Shown: positions 45,293-53,812, counted from the stretch's first letter. The stretch: DNA of 64,000 bases from Bradyrhizobium sp. DOA9 (GCF_000617845.2 NZ_DF820425.1:2717725-2781724); one strand, 5' to 3'. Notes: generated from the sequence alone by a model not told the origin. Made by a program: numbers and translations.

Positions 45293-46033
45293 ATGACCTA
45301 TCCCGGCAACTCCTCCCGCATCGCCCGTGGCGGCAAGGCCATCTACGGCGCGCCGCTCGGCATCCTGATGCTGGAGGCGCGCTTTCCCCGCATTCCCGGC
45401 GACATGGGTAACGGCACGACCTGGCCGTTCCCGGTGCTCTATCGCGTGGTGAGCGGCGCTTCGCCCGAGAAGGTGGTGCTGAAGGGCGCGGCCGGCCTCT
45501 TGCCGGATTTCATCGATGCGGCGAAGGATCTGGTGCGGCTGGGGGCGGAGGCCATCACCACCAATTGCGGCTTCCTCTCGCTGTTCCAGAAGGAGATCGC
45601 CGCCGCCGTCGGCGTTCCCGTCGCGACCTCCTCGCTGATGCAGGTGCCGTGGGTGCAGGCGACCCTGCCGCCCGGCAAGCGCGTCGGCCTCGTCACGGTG
45701 TCGGGCTCGACCTTGACGCCGGCCCACCTCGAAGGCGCCGGCGTGCCGCTCGATACGCCGCTGGTCGGCACCGAGAACGGCAAGGAGTTCTTCCGCGTCC
45801 TGATCAAGGCCGAGAAGGACGACATGGACGTCGCGCAAGCCGAGCGCGACGTGGTCGAGGCCGGCAAGGAGCTCGTCGCTAGGCATCCGGATGTCGGCGC
45901 CATCGTGCTCGAATGCACCAACATGCCGCCTTATGCCGCTGCGCTTCAGGCCGAGGTCGGATTGCCGGTCTACGACATCTATTCCATGATCACCTGGTTT
46001 CATGCCGGGCTGCGCCCACGCGTGTTCGCGTGA
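45293..46033 (+). CDS. Asp/Glu/hydantoin racemase-like protein
   Basis: A 246-residue member of the same broad racemase superfamily as the gene at 41448 but clearly different in sequence. Two candidate catalytic cysteines are seen: Cys92 in TTNCGFLSLF and Cys208 in LECTNMPPY. It opens with SRIARGGKAIYGAPLGILML. It could be a racemase or a maleate/arylmalonate-type enzyme of the fold. It is in the ThDP-DadA operon. Confidence 0.82.
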   Translation: MTYPGNSSRIARGGKAIYGAPLGILMLEARFPRIPGDMGNGTTWPFPVLYRVVSGASPEKVVLKGAAGLLPDFIDAAKDLVRLGAEAITTNCGFLSLFQKEIAAAVGVPVATSSLMQVPWVQATLPPGKRVGLVTVSGSTLTPAHLEGAGVPLDTPLVGTENGKEFFRVLIKAEKDDMDVAQAERDVVEAGKELVARHPDVGAIVLECTNMPPYAAALQAEVGLPVYDIYSMITWFHAGLRPRVFA

Positions 46034-46072
46034 ATGCGTCCGTGAGATCGTCACACATCCAGGAGTGAAGCC

Positions 46073-46852
46073 ATGAAACTATCCGGCAAGGTCGCCGCCA
46101 TCACCGGCGCGGCGCGCGGCATCGGCAAGGCCTGCGCGAAGAGGTTTTTGGACGACGGCGTCAAGGTCGTCATCTCCGACGTCGATGCCGAGGGCCTCGC
46201 CGCCACGGCCGCCGAGCTCGGCCGGCCGGATGCCCTGCGCACCGTCGCCGGCAACGTCGCCAGGCGTGCCGATGTCGATCAGCTGGTCGCGACGGCGGTG
46301 AAGGAGTTCGGCCGGCTCGACATCATGGTCAACAATGCCGGGGTCGCCCGCAACCGCGACATCCTCGACATCACCGAAGAGGAATTCGACGAGATCATCG
46401 GCATCAACCTGAAAGGCGCGTTCTTCGGCGTGCAGGCGGCGGCCAGACAAATGATCGCGCAGGGCGGCGGCGGGGTCATCATCAACATGTCCTCGGTGAA
46501 CGCGCTGCTGGCGATCCCGGCGCTGGCGACCTACGCGATGTCGAAGGGCGGCATGAAGCAGCTCACCTCCGTCGCCGCCGTCGCGCTCGCCCCGCACAAC
46601 ATCCGCGTCGTCGCAGTCGGGCCGGGCACGATCCTGACCGACATGGTGGCCTCGTCCATCTACACCTCGGAAGACGCCCGCAAGACGGTGCTGTCGCGCA
46701 CGCCGGCGGGCCGCGGCGGCGAGCCGAGCGAGGTCGCCTCCGTCGTGGCGTTCCTTGCCAGCGACGATGCGTCCTACATCACGGGGCAGACGATCTACCC
46801 GGATGGCGGCCGGCTGGTCCTGAACTACACGGTGCCGGTGAAGGAGAAGTAG
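46073..46852 (+). CDS. Short-chain dehydrogenase/reductase (SDR)
   Basis: A classical SDR of 259 residues. It has the cofactor motif TGAARGIG, the NNAG motif, the active-site Ser in NMSSVNALLAIPALATYAMS and the YxxxK pair directly after it. The C-terminal ASYITGQTIYPDGGRLVLNY is typical. The substrate is unknown. It follows the racemase-like gene by 39 bases and is probably co-transcribed. Confidence 0.9.
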   Translation: MKLSGKVAAITGAARGIGKACAKRFLDDGVKVVISDVDAEGLAATAAELGRPDALRTVAGNVARRADVDQLVATAVKEFGRLDIMVNNAGVARNRDILDITEEEFDEIIGINLKGAFFGVQAAARQMIAQGGGGVIINMSSVNALLAIPALATYAMSKGGMKQLTSVAAVALAPHNIRVVAVGPGTILTDMVASSIYTSEDARKTVLSRTPAGRGGEPSEVASVVAFLASDDASYITGQTIYPDGGRLVLNYTVPVKEK

Positions 46853-46877
46853 GGGGCGTTGTCGCCCCACACTCGGT

Positions 46878-46977
46878 GTCATCGCCCGCGAAGGCGGGCG
46901 ATCCAGTATTCCGAGACGCCAGTTATTCAACCGAGAGGCCGCGGCGTACTGGATTGCCCGCTTTCGCGGGGAATGAC
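46878..46977. repeat. Palindromic intergenic repeat
   Basis: A 100-base element with inverted ends: gtcatcgcccgcgaaggcgg on the left and ccgctttcgcggggaatgac on the right, plus an inner atccagta/tactggat pair. It is different from the copies at 34238 and 50933. It lies between the converging SDR and IclR genes. Confidence 0.75.
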
Positions 46978-47005
46978 TATCGTCGCGAGGCTGGCAGCCT
47001 GCTCC

Positions 47006-47800
47006 TTACTCCGCCGCAACCGTCAGCCCGTAACCCAGCCGCTTCGAGATGGCCCCCGCGCAGTCGCGCAACGCGTGCGCGATCGGGCTGTCCCAGCGCG
47101 CGTCAAAGGTGCCTTCCGGGCCCATCGCGGTGACGACCAGCGCGACGTGGCCGGAATGGTCGAACACTGGTGCTGCGAACGCGTTGACGCCGGGCAGGGG
47201 ATCGCCGAGCGCACGGGCGAGGCCGTGCTTGCGCACCTCGGCGAGCATCTCGGCGACCTTGGCACCCTTCACGGCGCGCTTCGGATTGTAGCCGACGCCA
47301 TGGCGGTCGAGGCCGCTCTCGAGCGCCGCGCTGATCGTCTTCTCCGGCAGAAACGCTGCGAAGGCGCGGCCCGTGGCGGTCTCGAGCAGCGCCATCACTG
47401 AACCTGCGCGCATCACGATGTGCACCGGCTGGGCCGGCTCTTCGAGCTGCACCACGGTCGGGCCGTGCGTGCCCCAGACCGCGAGCGAGACGGCGTGGCC
47501 GATCTGGCTCGCGAGGCCCGCGATCCTGGGACGCGCGATGGCTACGCCCGAGAGGCGGCGCAGGCTGATCAGGCCGAGCTCCAGCGCCAGCGCGCCGATC
47601 TCGTAGCGGCCGGTGCTCTCGTCCTGCTCGATCAGGCCGATGCGCGAGAAGCTGGCGAGATAGGGATGCGCCTTGGCCGGCGCCATGCCGGCTTCGCGGG
47701 CGAGATCGCGCAGCATCATCGGCTCGCCGCTGCGTGCGAGCGCGCGGAGCAATTCGCCGCCGACCTCGATCGACTGGATGCCGCGGCTTTCCCTGCTCAT
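47006..47800 (-). CDS. IclR-family regulator
   Basis: A 264-residue IclR protein with an N-terminal winged helix (SIEVGGELLRALARSGEPMM, LREAG-like MLRDLAREAGMAPAKAHPYL) and a GAF-like effector domain. The ATG at 47800 has AGGAGG right before it, so the longer in-frame extension is rejected. It is downstream of the flavoprotein and binding-protein genes on the same strand and likely controls them. Confidence 0.9.
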   Translation of the reverse strand: MSRESRGIQSIEVGGELLRALARSGEPMMLRDLAREAGMAPAKAHPYLASFSRIGLIEQDESTGRYEIGALALELGLISLRRLSGVAIARPRIAGLASQIGHAVSLAVWGTHGPTVVQLEEPAQPVHIVMRAGSVMALLETATGRAFAAFLPEKTISAALESGLDRHGVGYNPKRAVKGAKVAEMLAEVRKHGLARALGDPLPGVNAFAAPVFDHSGHVALVVTAMGPEGTFDARWDSPIAHALRDCAGAISKRLGYGLTVAAE

Positions 47801-47816
47801 GCGCCTCCTGGCGTGA

Positions 47817-49550
47817 TTAAGCCGCGTCGCGCTTTTCGGCGCTGTCGGCAAGATGTCTGCCGGCAATGTAGCCGAAGGTCAGCGCCGGCCCAAGCGTGAT
47901 GCCGGCGCCGGGATAATTGCCCCCCATGATGCTCGCCATGTCGTTGCCGGCGGCATAGAGGCCGGGAATGACCCGTCCCTCGGCGTCGAGCGCCCGCGCG
48001 TTCTCGTCGGTGACGATGCCGGCATAGGTGCCGAGATCGCCGATCACCATCTTGATGGCGTAGAACGGGCCGTTCTCGATCGGCGCGACGCAGGGGTTGG
48101 GGCCGTGCAGCGCATCGCCCTGGTAGCGGTTATAGGCTTTTGAACCTTTGCCGAAGGCGGGGTCGTGTCCGAGCGGTGCCGTCGCATTGAACTGCCTAAC
48201 CGTTTCGACGAACGCCCTGGCATCGATGCCGGCCTTGGCCGCCAGCGCCTCCAGCGTGTCGCCGCGCATGAGATAGCCGGTCTTCAAATGGTGACCCAGC
48301 GGCATCGGGAAGGGCGGTACGCAGCCGAGGCCGTATTTGCGCAGCGCCTTGTGGTCGCAGACCAGGAAGGCGGCGATCTCCTCGCCGGGCCTGGCCGCCT
48401 TGACCATGGCCTGGACGAAGTCGTGATAGGAATTGCCTTCATTGGCGAAACGCCTGCCGTCGCGCATCACCGCGATCACGCCGGGCTTGGCGCGGTCGAT
48501 GAAGTGCGGCATCACGCCCTTGGAGCCGTCCTTGCGCGTGGTCAGCGATACCGGCACCCAGGCCGCCGCGTTCGGCAGGCGGTCCTCGATGCGGCCGCCG
48601 GCGCCTTCCGCAAGGCGGAGGCCGTCGCCGGTGTTGCCGGTTGGCCCGGGCGAATAATGCTCAACGCTGGTCGGCGCGTGCGGGAACATCTTCCTGCGCC
48701 GCTCGACGTCGTGCGGAAAGCCGCCGCAGGCGAGCACGACGCCCTGTCGTGCACGAACGCGCACGTCGCGTCCCTCGCGCGACACGATGGCGCCGGTCAC
48801 GACGCCGTTCTCGACCGTCAGCTCGCGCACCGGCGAGGACAGCCACATCGGAATCTTCAGGTCGAGCGCGGACTTTGCGAGGCGGCCGGCGAGCGCATTG
48901 CCGTTGGTCAGCGACATGCCGCGGCCATGGCGCAGCACGTCCATCAGATGCCGCGACAGGCGCTTGGCGACATAGGCCGCCGAGGTCAGCGACTTCGTCA
49001 CCCGCATGAAGTGGATGATCTCCTTGCCGCTTCCCAGCATCATGCCGAACACGGTGAGCTCGGGCAGCGGCATGCCGAGCGATTTGATGAGGTCCCCGAG
49101 CTCGCGGCCGTCGAACGGGCGCGTCACCATGGAGCGGCCGCCCTGGGCGCCGCCGGGCGCCTCGGCGTGGTAATCGGGAAACACCAGCGGCATGTCGAAG
49201 CGCAGCGCCGTCTTGGTGGTGAAGAAATCGACCGCTTCAGGGCCGGCGCTCAGAAAGGCATCGACCCGTGCCGCGTCGTAATTGTTGCCGGCCTCATGGC
49301 GAAGATAGGTGCGGGCCTGCTCCGGCGTCTCCTCGATGCCGTAGGCTTTCGCCAGCGACGTGCCGGGAATCCAGAGCCAGCCGCCGGAGCGGGCGGTGGT
49401 GCCGCCGAAGCGCGGCTCCTTCTCGACGATCAGCACGTCGAGCCCGCGATAACGCGCGGTGATCGCCGCCGACATGCCGGAACAACCCGATCCGGCCACG
49501 AGCACGTCGCACTCGTACGTCTCCATCGCGCCATGCTCGTTGCCAGCCAT
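47817..49550 (-). CDS. FAD-dependent oxidoreductase (KstD/fumarate-reductase flavoprotein family)
   Basis: A 577-residue flavoprotein with the FAD motif (VLVAGSGCSGMSAAITARYR) near the N-terminus and the FAD_binding_2 architecture: GGTTARSGGWLWIPG early, GGNYPGAGITLGPALTFGYI at the end. It resembles 3-oxosteroid 1-dehydrogenases and fumarate-reductase-like enzymes; which double bond it acts on cannot be told. The ATG at 49550 has GAGG upstream; Met at residue 9 is an alternative. It is 8 bases downstream of the binding-protein gene. Confidence 0.85.
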   Translation of the reverse strand: MAGNEHGAMETYECDVLVAGSGCSGMSAAITARYRGLDVLIVEKEPRFGGTTARSGGWLWIPGTSLAKAYGIEETPEQARTYLRHEAGNNYDAARVDAFLSAGPEAVDFFTTKTALRFDMPLVFPDYHAEAPGGAQGGRSMVTRPFDGRELGDLIKSLGMPLPELTVFGMMLGSGKEIIHFMRVTKSLTSAAYVAKRLSRHLMDVLRHGRGMSLTNGNALAGRLAKSALDLKIPMWLSSPVRELTVENGVVTGAIVSREGRDVRVRARQGVVLACGGFPHDVERRRKMFPHAPTSVEHYSPGPTGNTGDGLRLAEGAGGRIEDRLPNAAAWVPVSLTTRKDGSKGVMPHFIDRAKPGVIAVMRDGRRFANEGNSYHDFVQAMVKAARPGEEIAAFLVCDHKALRKYGLGCVPPFPMPLGHHLKTGYLMRGDTLEALAAKAGIDARAFVETVRQFNATAPLGHDPAFGKGSKAYNRYQGDALHGPNPCVAPIENGPFYAIKMVIGDLGTYAGIVTDENARALDAEGRVIPGLYAAGNDMASIMGGNYPGAGITLGPALTFGYIAGRHLADSAEKRDAA

Positions 49551-49558
49551 ATCGGGCC

Positions 49559-50773
49559 TCACTTCTTCAGGAGCGGACACTTGGATTCGGAGACCGGGCG
49601 GAAGGCGTCCTCGCCCTTCACGGTCTTGACGATGTCCAGATAGTCCCACGGCTCCTTGGACTGCTCGGGCGACTTCACCTTGGCGAGATACATGTCGCGA
49701 ATGACGCGACCGTCCTCGCGCAACTTGCCGCCATGGACGAAGATATCCTCAATCGGCAGCTCGCGCATCTTCGCCATCACCTTGGCGGACTCGTCGCTGC
49801 CGGCGGCCTTGATCGCCTTGAGATAATGCAGCACCGAGCCGTAGACGCCGGTCTGGATCATGGTCGGCATCACCTTGGTGCGCTCGTAGAACTTTTTCGA
49901 CCAGGCGCGGGTCGCCTCGTCCATGGCCCAGTAGGACGCCGTGGTCATATAGGTGCCCTGCGCGGCCTTCAGGCCGATGGCGTGCACGTCGGTGTCGAAC
50001 ATCAACAGGCCAACCAGCTTCTGGCCGCCCTGGACCAGGCCGAACTCGCCGGACTGCTTGATGGCGTTGTCGGTGTCCTGGCCGGCATTGGCGAAGGCGA
50101 CTACGTCGGATTTCGAGCTCTGCGCCTGCAGCGCGAAGGAGGAGAAGTCTGCGGTGTTGGTCGGATGCTTGACACCGCCGAGCACCTTGCCACCCATCTC
50201 GTTGATGAAGCGGGTGGCGTCCTTCTCGAGCTGCTGGCCGAAGGCGTAATCCGCAGTGATGAAGTACCAGGACTTGCCGCCTTCCTTGATCACGGCGGAG
50301 GCGGTCACCTTCGACAGCGCATAGGTGTCGTAGGTGAAGTGCACGGTGTTGGGGCTGCACAGCTCGTCCGTTAGCGAGCTCGCGCCAGGGCCGGAGAGCA
50401 GGGCGATCTTGCCGCGCTCACGCACCATGTTGTGGACGGCGATCGCAATACCGGAATTGGGGATGTCGACGACCGCATCGACCTTGCCGTTGTCGAACCA
50501 GCCACGGACGATCTGCACGCCGACATCAGTCTTCATCTGGTGGTCGGCGCTGATGATCTCGATCGGCTTGCCGAGCACGGTCGGCCCGAATTCCTCAACC
50601 GCCATCTTCGCGGCCTCGACCGAGCCCGGCCCGGAATTGTCGCGGCCCCAGCTCGACAGATCCGTGAGCACGCCGATCCGCACCACGTCGTCGGAGACTT
50701 GTGCGGTCGCTGTTGTGGTCATGGCAGCCGAAGCCATCGCCGCGAGCATGGTGCAGGCCAGGAGCCCTCTCAT
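49559..50773 (-). CDS. ABC transporter substrate-binding protein (branched-chain amino-acid type)
   Basis: A 404-residue LivK-like periplasmic binding protein with a signal peptide (residues 1-25, ending ATAQ). The family opening is VRIGVLTDLSSWGRDNSGPG. No permease or ATPase for it is in the window, so it either works with a transporter elsewhere or is an orphan. It is the first gene of an operon with the flavoprotein, which hints that its ligand is that enzyme's substrate or a precursor. Confidence 0.9.
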   Translation of the reverse strand: MRGLLACTMLAAMASAAMTTTATAQVSDDVVRIGVLTDLSSWGRDNSGPGSVEAAKMAVEEFGPTVLGKPIEIISADHQMKTDVGVQIVRGWFDNGKVDAVVDIPNSGIAIAVHNMVRERGKIALLSGPGASSLTDELCSPNTVHFTYDTYALSKVTASAVIKEGGKSWYFITADYAFGQQLEKDATRFINEMGGKVLGGVKHPTNTADFSSFALQAQSSKSDVVAFANAGQDTDNAIKQSGEFGLVQGGQKLVGLLMFDTDVHAIGLKAAQGTYMTTASYWAMDEATRAWSKKFYERTKVMPTMIQTGVYGSVLHYLKAIKAAGSDESAKVMAKMRELPIEDIFVHGGKLREDGRVIRDMYLAKVKSPEQSKEPWDYLDIVKTVKGEDAFRPVSESKCPLLKK

Positions 50774-51170
50774 TGTCGTTTCCTCTTATTGGCCGCTTGG
50801 TGCGGCAGGGGTTGTTTGTGGAGGTAAATTAGATAATGGCGAATGAGTTTGTCAATTGCGAATAAGAGACGAGGCAGGTTCCACGATCATTGGGCCGTGT
50901 CGCGGAGGTGGCGCTAATGCCTCAACACCCCTCATTGCGAGCCACCGGGTCCGCGCGAAGCGCGGCCCGATGACAGGCTCCGCGAAGCAATCCAGAATCT
51001 TTCCGCGGAGGCAGTCTGGATTGCTTCGTCGCGAGGGCTCCTCGCAATGACGGTGCTGATAGAGCATGCAAAAAATCCCGCGGCGTCATCTTGTGAGAGA
51101 GAACTCTTCCCCAGGTTGCAACCCTCCGCACGTTTGGCCATGATGCCCACTGGAATCGGTGGGGCAGGGC
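50774..51170. promoter_or_regulatory. Divergent control region with repeat
   Basis: About 400 bases between the divergent binding-protein and MFS genes, with no gene. Near 50839-50866 a direct repeat GCGAATGAG/GCGAATAAG spaced 19 bases apart could be a regulator site for the minus-strand operon. The right part is taken up by the dispersed repeat at 50933-51051. Confidence 0.4.
50933..51051. repeat. Dispersed palindromic repeat, copy B
   Basis: A 119-base element of the same family as 34238-34352: ends cattgcgag/ctcgcaatg, inner pair gaagcaatccaga (50984-50996) and tctggattgcttc (51015-51027). The central and flanking arms differ from copy A, as expected for an old dispersed family. Confidence 0.85.
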
Positions 51171-52472
51171 ATGACGACAGCAACGGGGGTCTCCGCTTCC
51201 GCGGAGAGATCCACGACGGCGCATGTGGTGTGGGCGAGTGCGCTCGGCACCGCGATCGAGTGGTACGATTTCCTGATCTACGGCACGGCCGCGGCCCTCG
51301 TCTTCAACAAGCTGTTCTTCCCGAGCTTCGATCCCTTCGTCGGCACGCTCGCGGCGTTCTCGACCTATGCGGTCGGCTTCGTCGCGCGGCCGATCGGCGG
51401 CGCCATCATCGGGCATTACGGCGACCGGCTCGGCCGCAAGACCATGCTGGTTGCGACCATGATCGCGATGGGGCTCGGCACCTTCCTGATCGGCTGCCTG
51501 CCGACCTACGATCAGATCGGCGTCTGGGCCCCGATCCTGCTCGTGATCCTGCGTTTCGTTCAGGGCATCGGGCTCGGGGGCGAGTGGAGCGGCGCGGTGG
51601 TGATGGTAATCGAGCACGCCGGCAATCGCCGCGGCTTCTATGGCAGCCTGGTGCAGGTCGGCTTCCCCGTCGGCGTCGCCGCCTCCACCGGCATCTTCGC
51701 CCTGATGACGAAGCTGCCGGAGGCGGACTTCCTCGGCTGGGGCTGGCGCGTGCCGTTCCTGATCAGCATCCTGCTGGTCGGCGTCGGCTTCATCGTGCGG
51801 CTCAGGCTCGCGGAGACGCCGCATTTCAAGGAGATCGTCGAGCGCAAGGAGGTGCTGGCGCAGCCGGCCCTCGAGGTGCTGCGCCGCGACTGGCGCAGCT
51901 TTCTCTTGGCCGTCGGCATCACCGTGTCGGAAGTCGGGCTCGCTTATCTGCTCACCGTCTTCACCGTGGTCTATGCGACGACCAGGCTCGGCCTGCCCCG
52001 GCAGGTGATCCTGGATGCCGTGGTCTATGCCGCCATCGTCGAGTTCGCGACCTTGCCGCTGGCCGGCTGGCTGTCCGACATGTTCGGACGCAAGGCGCTG
52101 TATCTGGCCGGCGGCGTGTTCTCGGTGGCGCTGGCATTTCCGCTGTTCTGGTTCCTCGACAGCAGGGAGCCGGCGCTGATCACGCTCGCGCTCGTCGTCA
52201 CGATGACGCTCACCCATGCGCTGCTGTTCGGGCCGAAGGCCGCGTTCATGCCGGAGCTGTTCCGCACCCAGGTGCGCTACAGCGGTGCCTCGCTCGGCGC
52301 CAACGTCGCGGCTGCGCTCAGCGGCGGCTTCTCGCCGTTGATCGCGGCTGCGCTGCTGGCCTGGGCCGGATCGTACTGGGCGGTCTCGGTCTACATCGTC
52401 GCGCTGTCGATCGTCACGATCATCGCGACGCTGCTGGCGCCGGAGACGGCACGGGGCGCGCTGAGATCCTGA
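51171..52472 (+). CDS. MFS transporter, metabolite:proton symporter (MHS) type
   Basis: A 433-residue, twelve-helix major-facilitator protein. The MHS subfamily signature is seen in GTAIEWYDFLIYGTAAALVF, and the loop 2-3 motif in GHYGDRLGRKTML. Such proteins take up dicarboxylates, aromatic acids or osmolytes with protons. ATG 51171 is preceded by a GGGGCAGGG run; a GTG at 51159 would add four residues. An A6T6 palindrome lies after it. Confidence 0.92.
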   Translation: MTTATGVSASAERSTTAHVVWASALGTAIEWYDFLIYGTAAALVFNKLFFPSFDPFVGTLAAFSTYAVGFVARPIGGAIIGHYGDRLGRKTMLVATMIAMGLGTFLIGCLPTYDQIGVWAPILLVILRFVQGIGLGGEWSGAVVMVIEHAGNRRGFYGSLVQVGFPVGVAASTGIFALMTKLPEADFLGWGWRVPFLISILLVGVGFIVRLRLAETPHFKEIVERKEVLAQPALEVLRRDWRSFLLAVGITVSEVGLAYLLTVFTVVYATTRLGLPRQVILDAVVYAAIVEFATLPLAGWLSDMFGRKALYLAGGVFSVALAFPLFWFLDSREPALITLALVVTMTLTHALLFGPKAAFMPELFRTQVRYSGASLGANVAAALSGGFSPLIAAALLAWAGSYWAVSVYIVALSIVTIIATLLAPETARGALRS

Positions 52473-52507
52473 GGATCAGTGCCCCGGGGGCGGGGCGCCT
52501 GGCGGGG

Positions 52508-52523
52508 CCAAAAAATTTTTTGG
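52508..52523. promoter_or_regulatory. A6T6 palindrome upstream of hsp20
   Basis: CCAAAAAATTTTTTGG is a perfect 16-bp palindrome in GC-rich surroundings. It could be the terminator of the MFS gene, flanked by ggggcc/ggcccc arms, or a bent A-tract in front of the heat-shock promoter. A CTTGAAA heat-shock-like -35 begins 8 bases downstream at 52532. Confidence 0.45.
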
Positions 52524-52559
52524 GCCGGCCCCTTGAAACCGGTTTGTGGCCTTCTAAGT

Positions 52560-52693
52560 CGTTTTTCGCCGCGAGAGCGGTGTGCCGGGTGCCAGATCGG
52601 GTCCGGCACGGGCGCCGGGCTGGTCTTTCGGACCCGTCTGAAATCCCGCCTTGCGCTCCTTCGTATCCATCTTGCTCTTTGGAGGACTTGGTT
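52560..52693 (+). promoter_or_regulatory. ROSE-type RNA thermometer leader of hsp20
   Basis: The hsp20 leader is GC-rich with several possible stems (for example gtgccgg near 52580-52590 and ccggcac near 52610). It ends in TTGCT at 52672-52676, four bases before the ribosome site GGAGGA at 52681-52686 and the ATG at 52694. A U(U/C)GCU box just upstream of the Shine-Dalgarno sequence is the hallmark of ROSE thermometers that block small heat-shock mRNA at low temperature in rhizobia. The left limit is approximate. Confidence 0.75.
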
Positions 52694-53155
52694 ATGAGGA
52701 CCAGTTTCGACTTCGCGCCGCTGTGGCGCTCCACCATCGGCTTCGATCACCTGGCCGACCTCGTCGACAGCACGCTGCGCCAGGCGACCGAGGACAATTA
52801 TCCCCCCTACAACATCGAGCGCTCCGGCGAAGACCATTACCGGATCAGCCTTGCGGTGGCAGGCTTCGGCGCCAGCGACATCACCGTGACGGCCGAGCAG
52901 AATGCGCTGACCATCGAGGGCAGGAAGCCCGAGACCGCCGCGCGCGAATATCTGTACCAGGGCATCGCCGCGCGTCCGTTCCGGCGCGTGTTCAACCTTG
53001 CCGACTATGTCCAGGTGAAGCAGGCCTCGTTCCAGGACGGGCTCCTGATCATCGACCTCGTCCGCGAGGTTCCGGAAGCCATGAAGCCGCGCCGCATTCC
53101 GATCGCGGGCGGCGCTCCTGCGGCAACGCAGATCGAGCAGAAGAAAGCAGCCTGA
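52694..53155 (+). CDS. Small heat-shock protein Hsp20 (IbpA-like)
   Basis: A 153-residue alpha-crystallin-type chaperone that holds unfolded proteins in the cytoplasm. It is the class A rhizobial type: FDFAPLWRSTIGFDHLADLV at the start, then YPPYNIERSGEDHYRISLAV and the crystallin domain to about residue 130. ATG 52694 follows GGAGGA. Expression is probably held by the ROSE leader at low temperature. Confidence 0.95.
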   Translation: MRTSFDFAPLWRSTIGFDHLADLVDSTLRQATEDNYPPYNIERSGEDHYRISLAVAGFGASDITVTAEQNALTIEGRKPETAAREYLYQGIAARPFRRVFNLADYVQVKQASFQDGLLIIDLVREVPEAMKPRRIPIAGGAPAATQIEQKKAA

Positions 53156-53233
53156 GCGCTCGGTCGAAGCGGTTAACGGAACGCGGCGCGCGCATGCGCG
53201 TGCCGCGCCTTCCGATGCATGAAGGAGAGACCC
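53156..53233 (+). promoter_or_regulatory. Leader hairpins before second hsp20
   Basis: The 78-base gap holds a GC hairpin with CGCGGC and GCCGCG arms (about 53181-53206) and a second one, CCTTC (53208-53212) with GAAGG (53221-53225), which pairs part of the ribosome site GAAGGAG. It could be a temperature-sensitive translation block, but no ROSE box is present. Confidence 0.4.
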
Positions 53234-53725
53234 ATGGCTTTTCGTGATCTCATTCCCTGGTCGAGAAACCAGGAGCTTGCGCCGACGCGCGACAATTTCG
53301 ATCCGTTCCTGACGCTTCACCGCGAGATGAACCGTCTGTTCGACGACGTCTTCCGCGGCTTCGGTGGGACCGGCCTGTCGCCGCTGATGGAAGGCCGTTT
53401 CGGCTGGCCGAAGGTCGAGCTCAGCGAGAGCGACAAGACGCTGACCGTCTCGGCCGAGCTTCCCGGCCTGACCGAGAAGGACGTTCAGGTCGAGATCGCC
53501 AATGGCGTCCTCACCGTCCGCGGTGAGAAGAAGGCGGAACGCAACGGCGAAGGCAGGTTCTTCACCGAGCGCTATTACGGCGCCTTCGAGCGGCAAATTC
53601 CGCTGGAAGGTGTCGAGGAGGACAAGGCCGAGGCGTCGTTCAACAACGGCGTGCTGACCGTGTCGCTGCCGAAATCGGAGAAGGCGCGCGAAGGCGTCAA
53701 GCGCATCGCGATCAATACGCATTAA
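53234..53725 (+). CDS. Small heat-shock protein Hsp20 (class B/C type)
   Basis: A 163-residue Hsp20 with the crystallin domain at about residues 52-160: WPKVELSESDKTLTVSAELP then GLTEKDVQVEIANGVLTVRG, and the conserved FNNGVLTVSLPK late strand. It differs clearly from the upstream Hsp20, so the pair is not a recent duplication. ATG 53234 has GAAGGAG upstream. A terminator hairpin follows. Confidence 0.95.
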   Translation: MAFRDLIPWSRNQELAPTRDNFDPFLTLHREMNRLFDDVFRGFGGTGLSPLMEGRFGWPKVELSESDKTLTVSAELPGLTEKDVQVEIANGVLTVRGEKKAERNGEGRFFTERYYGAFERQIPLEGVEEDKAEASFNNGVLTVSLPKSEKAREGVKRIAINTH

Positions 53726-53736
53726 CGTCAAGCGGG

Positions 53737-53763
53737 ACGGCGGCGATGTGGCGCCGCCGTTTC
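53737..53763 (+). terminator. Terminator hairpin after hsp20 pair
   Basis: A 9-bp perfect stem (53737-53745 with 53752-53760), 6-base loop, then TT. It closes the heat-shock pair. Confidence 0.65.
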
Positions 53764-53812
53764 GTCGTCAACAAGCCGTCCCCCTGGAAAGGAGCATGTG
53801 GGAGACCTATCG

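Noticed and set aside
51047..52693. Upstream extension of the first hsp20 frame through the MFS gene
   Set aside because: The Hsp20 family begins at 52694 after a perfect ribosome site; the extension is out of frame with the transporter and meaningless.
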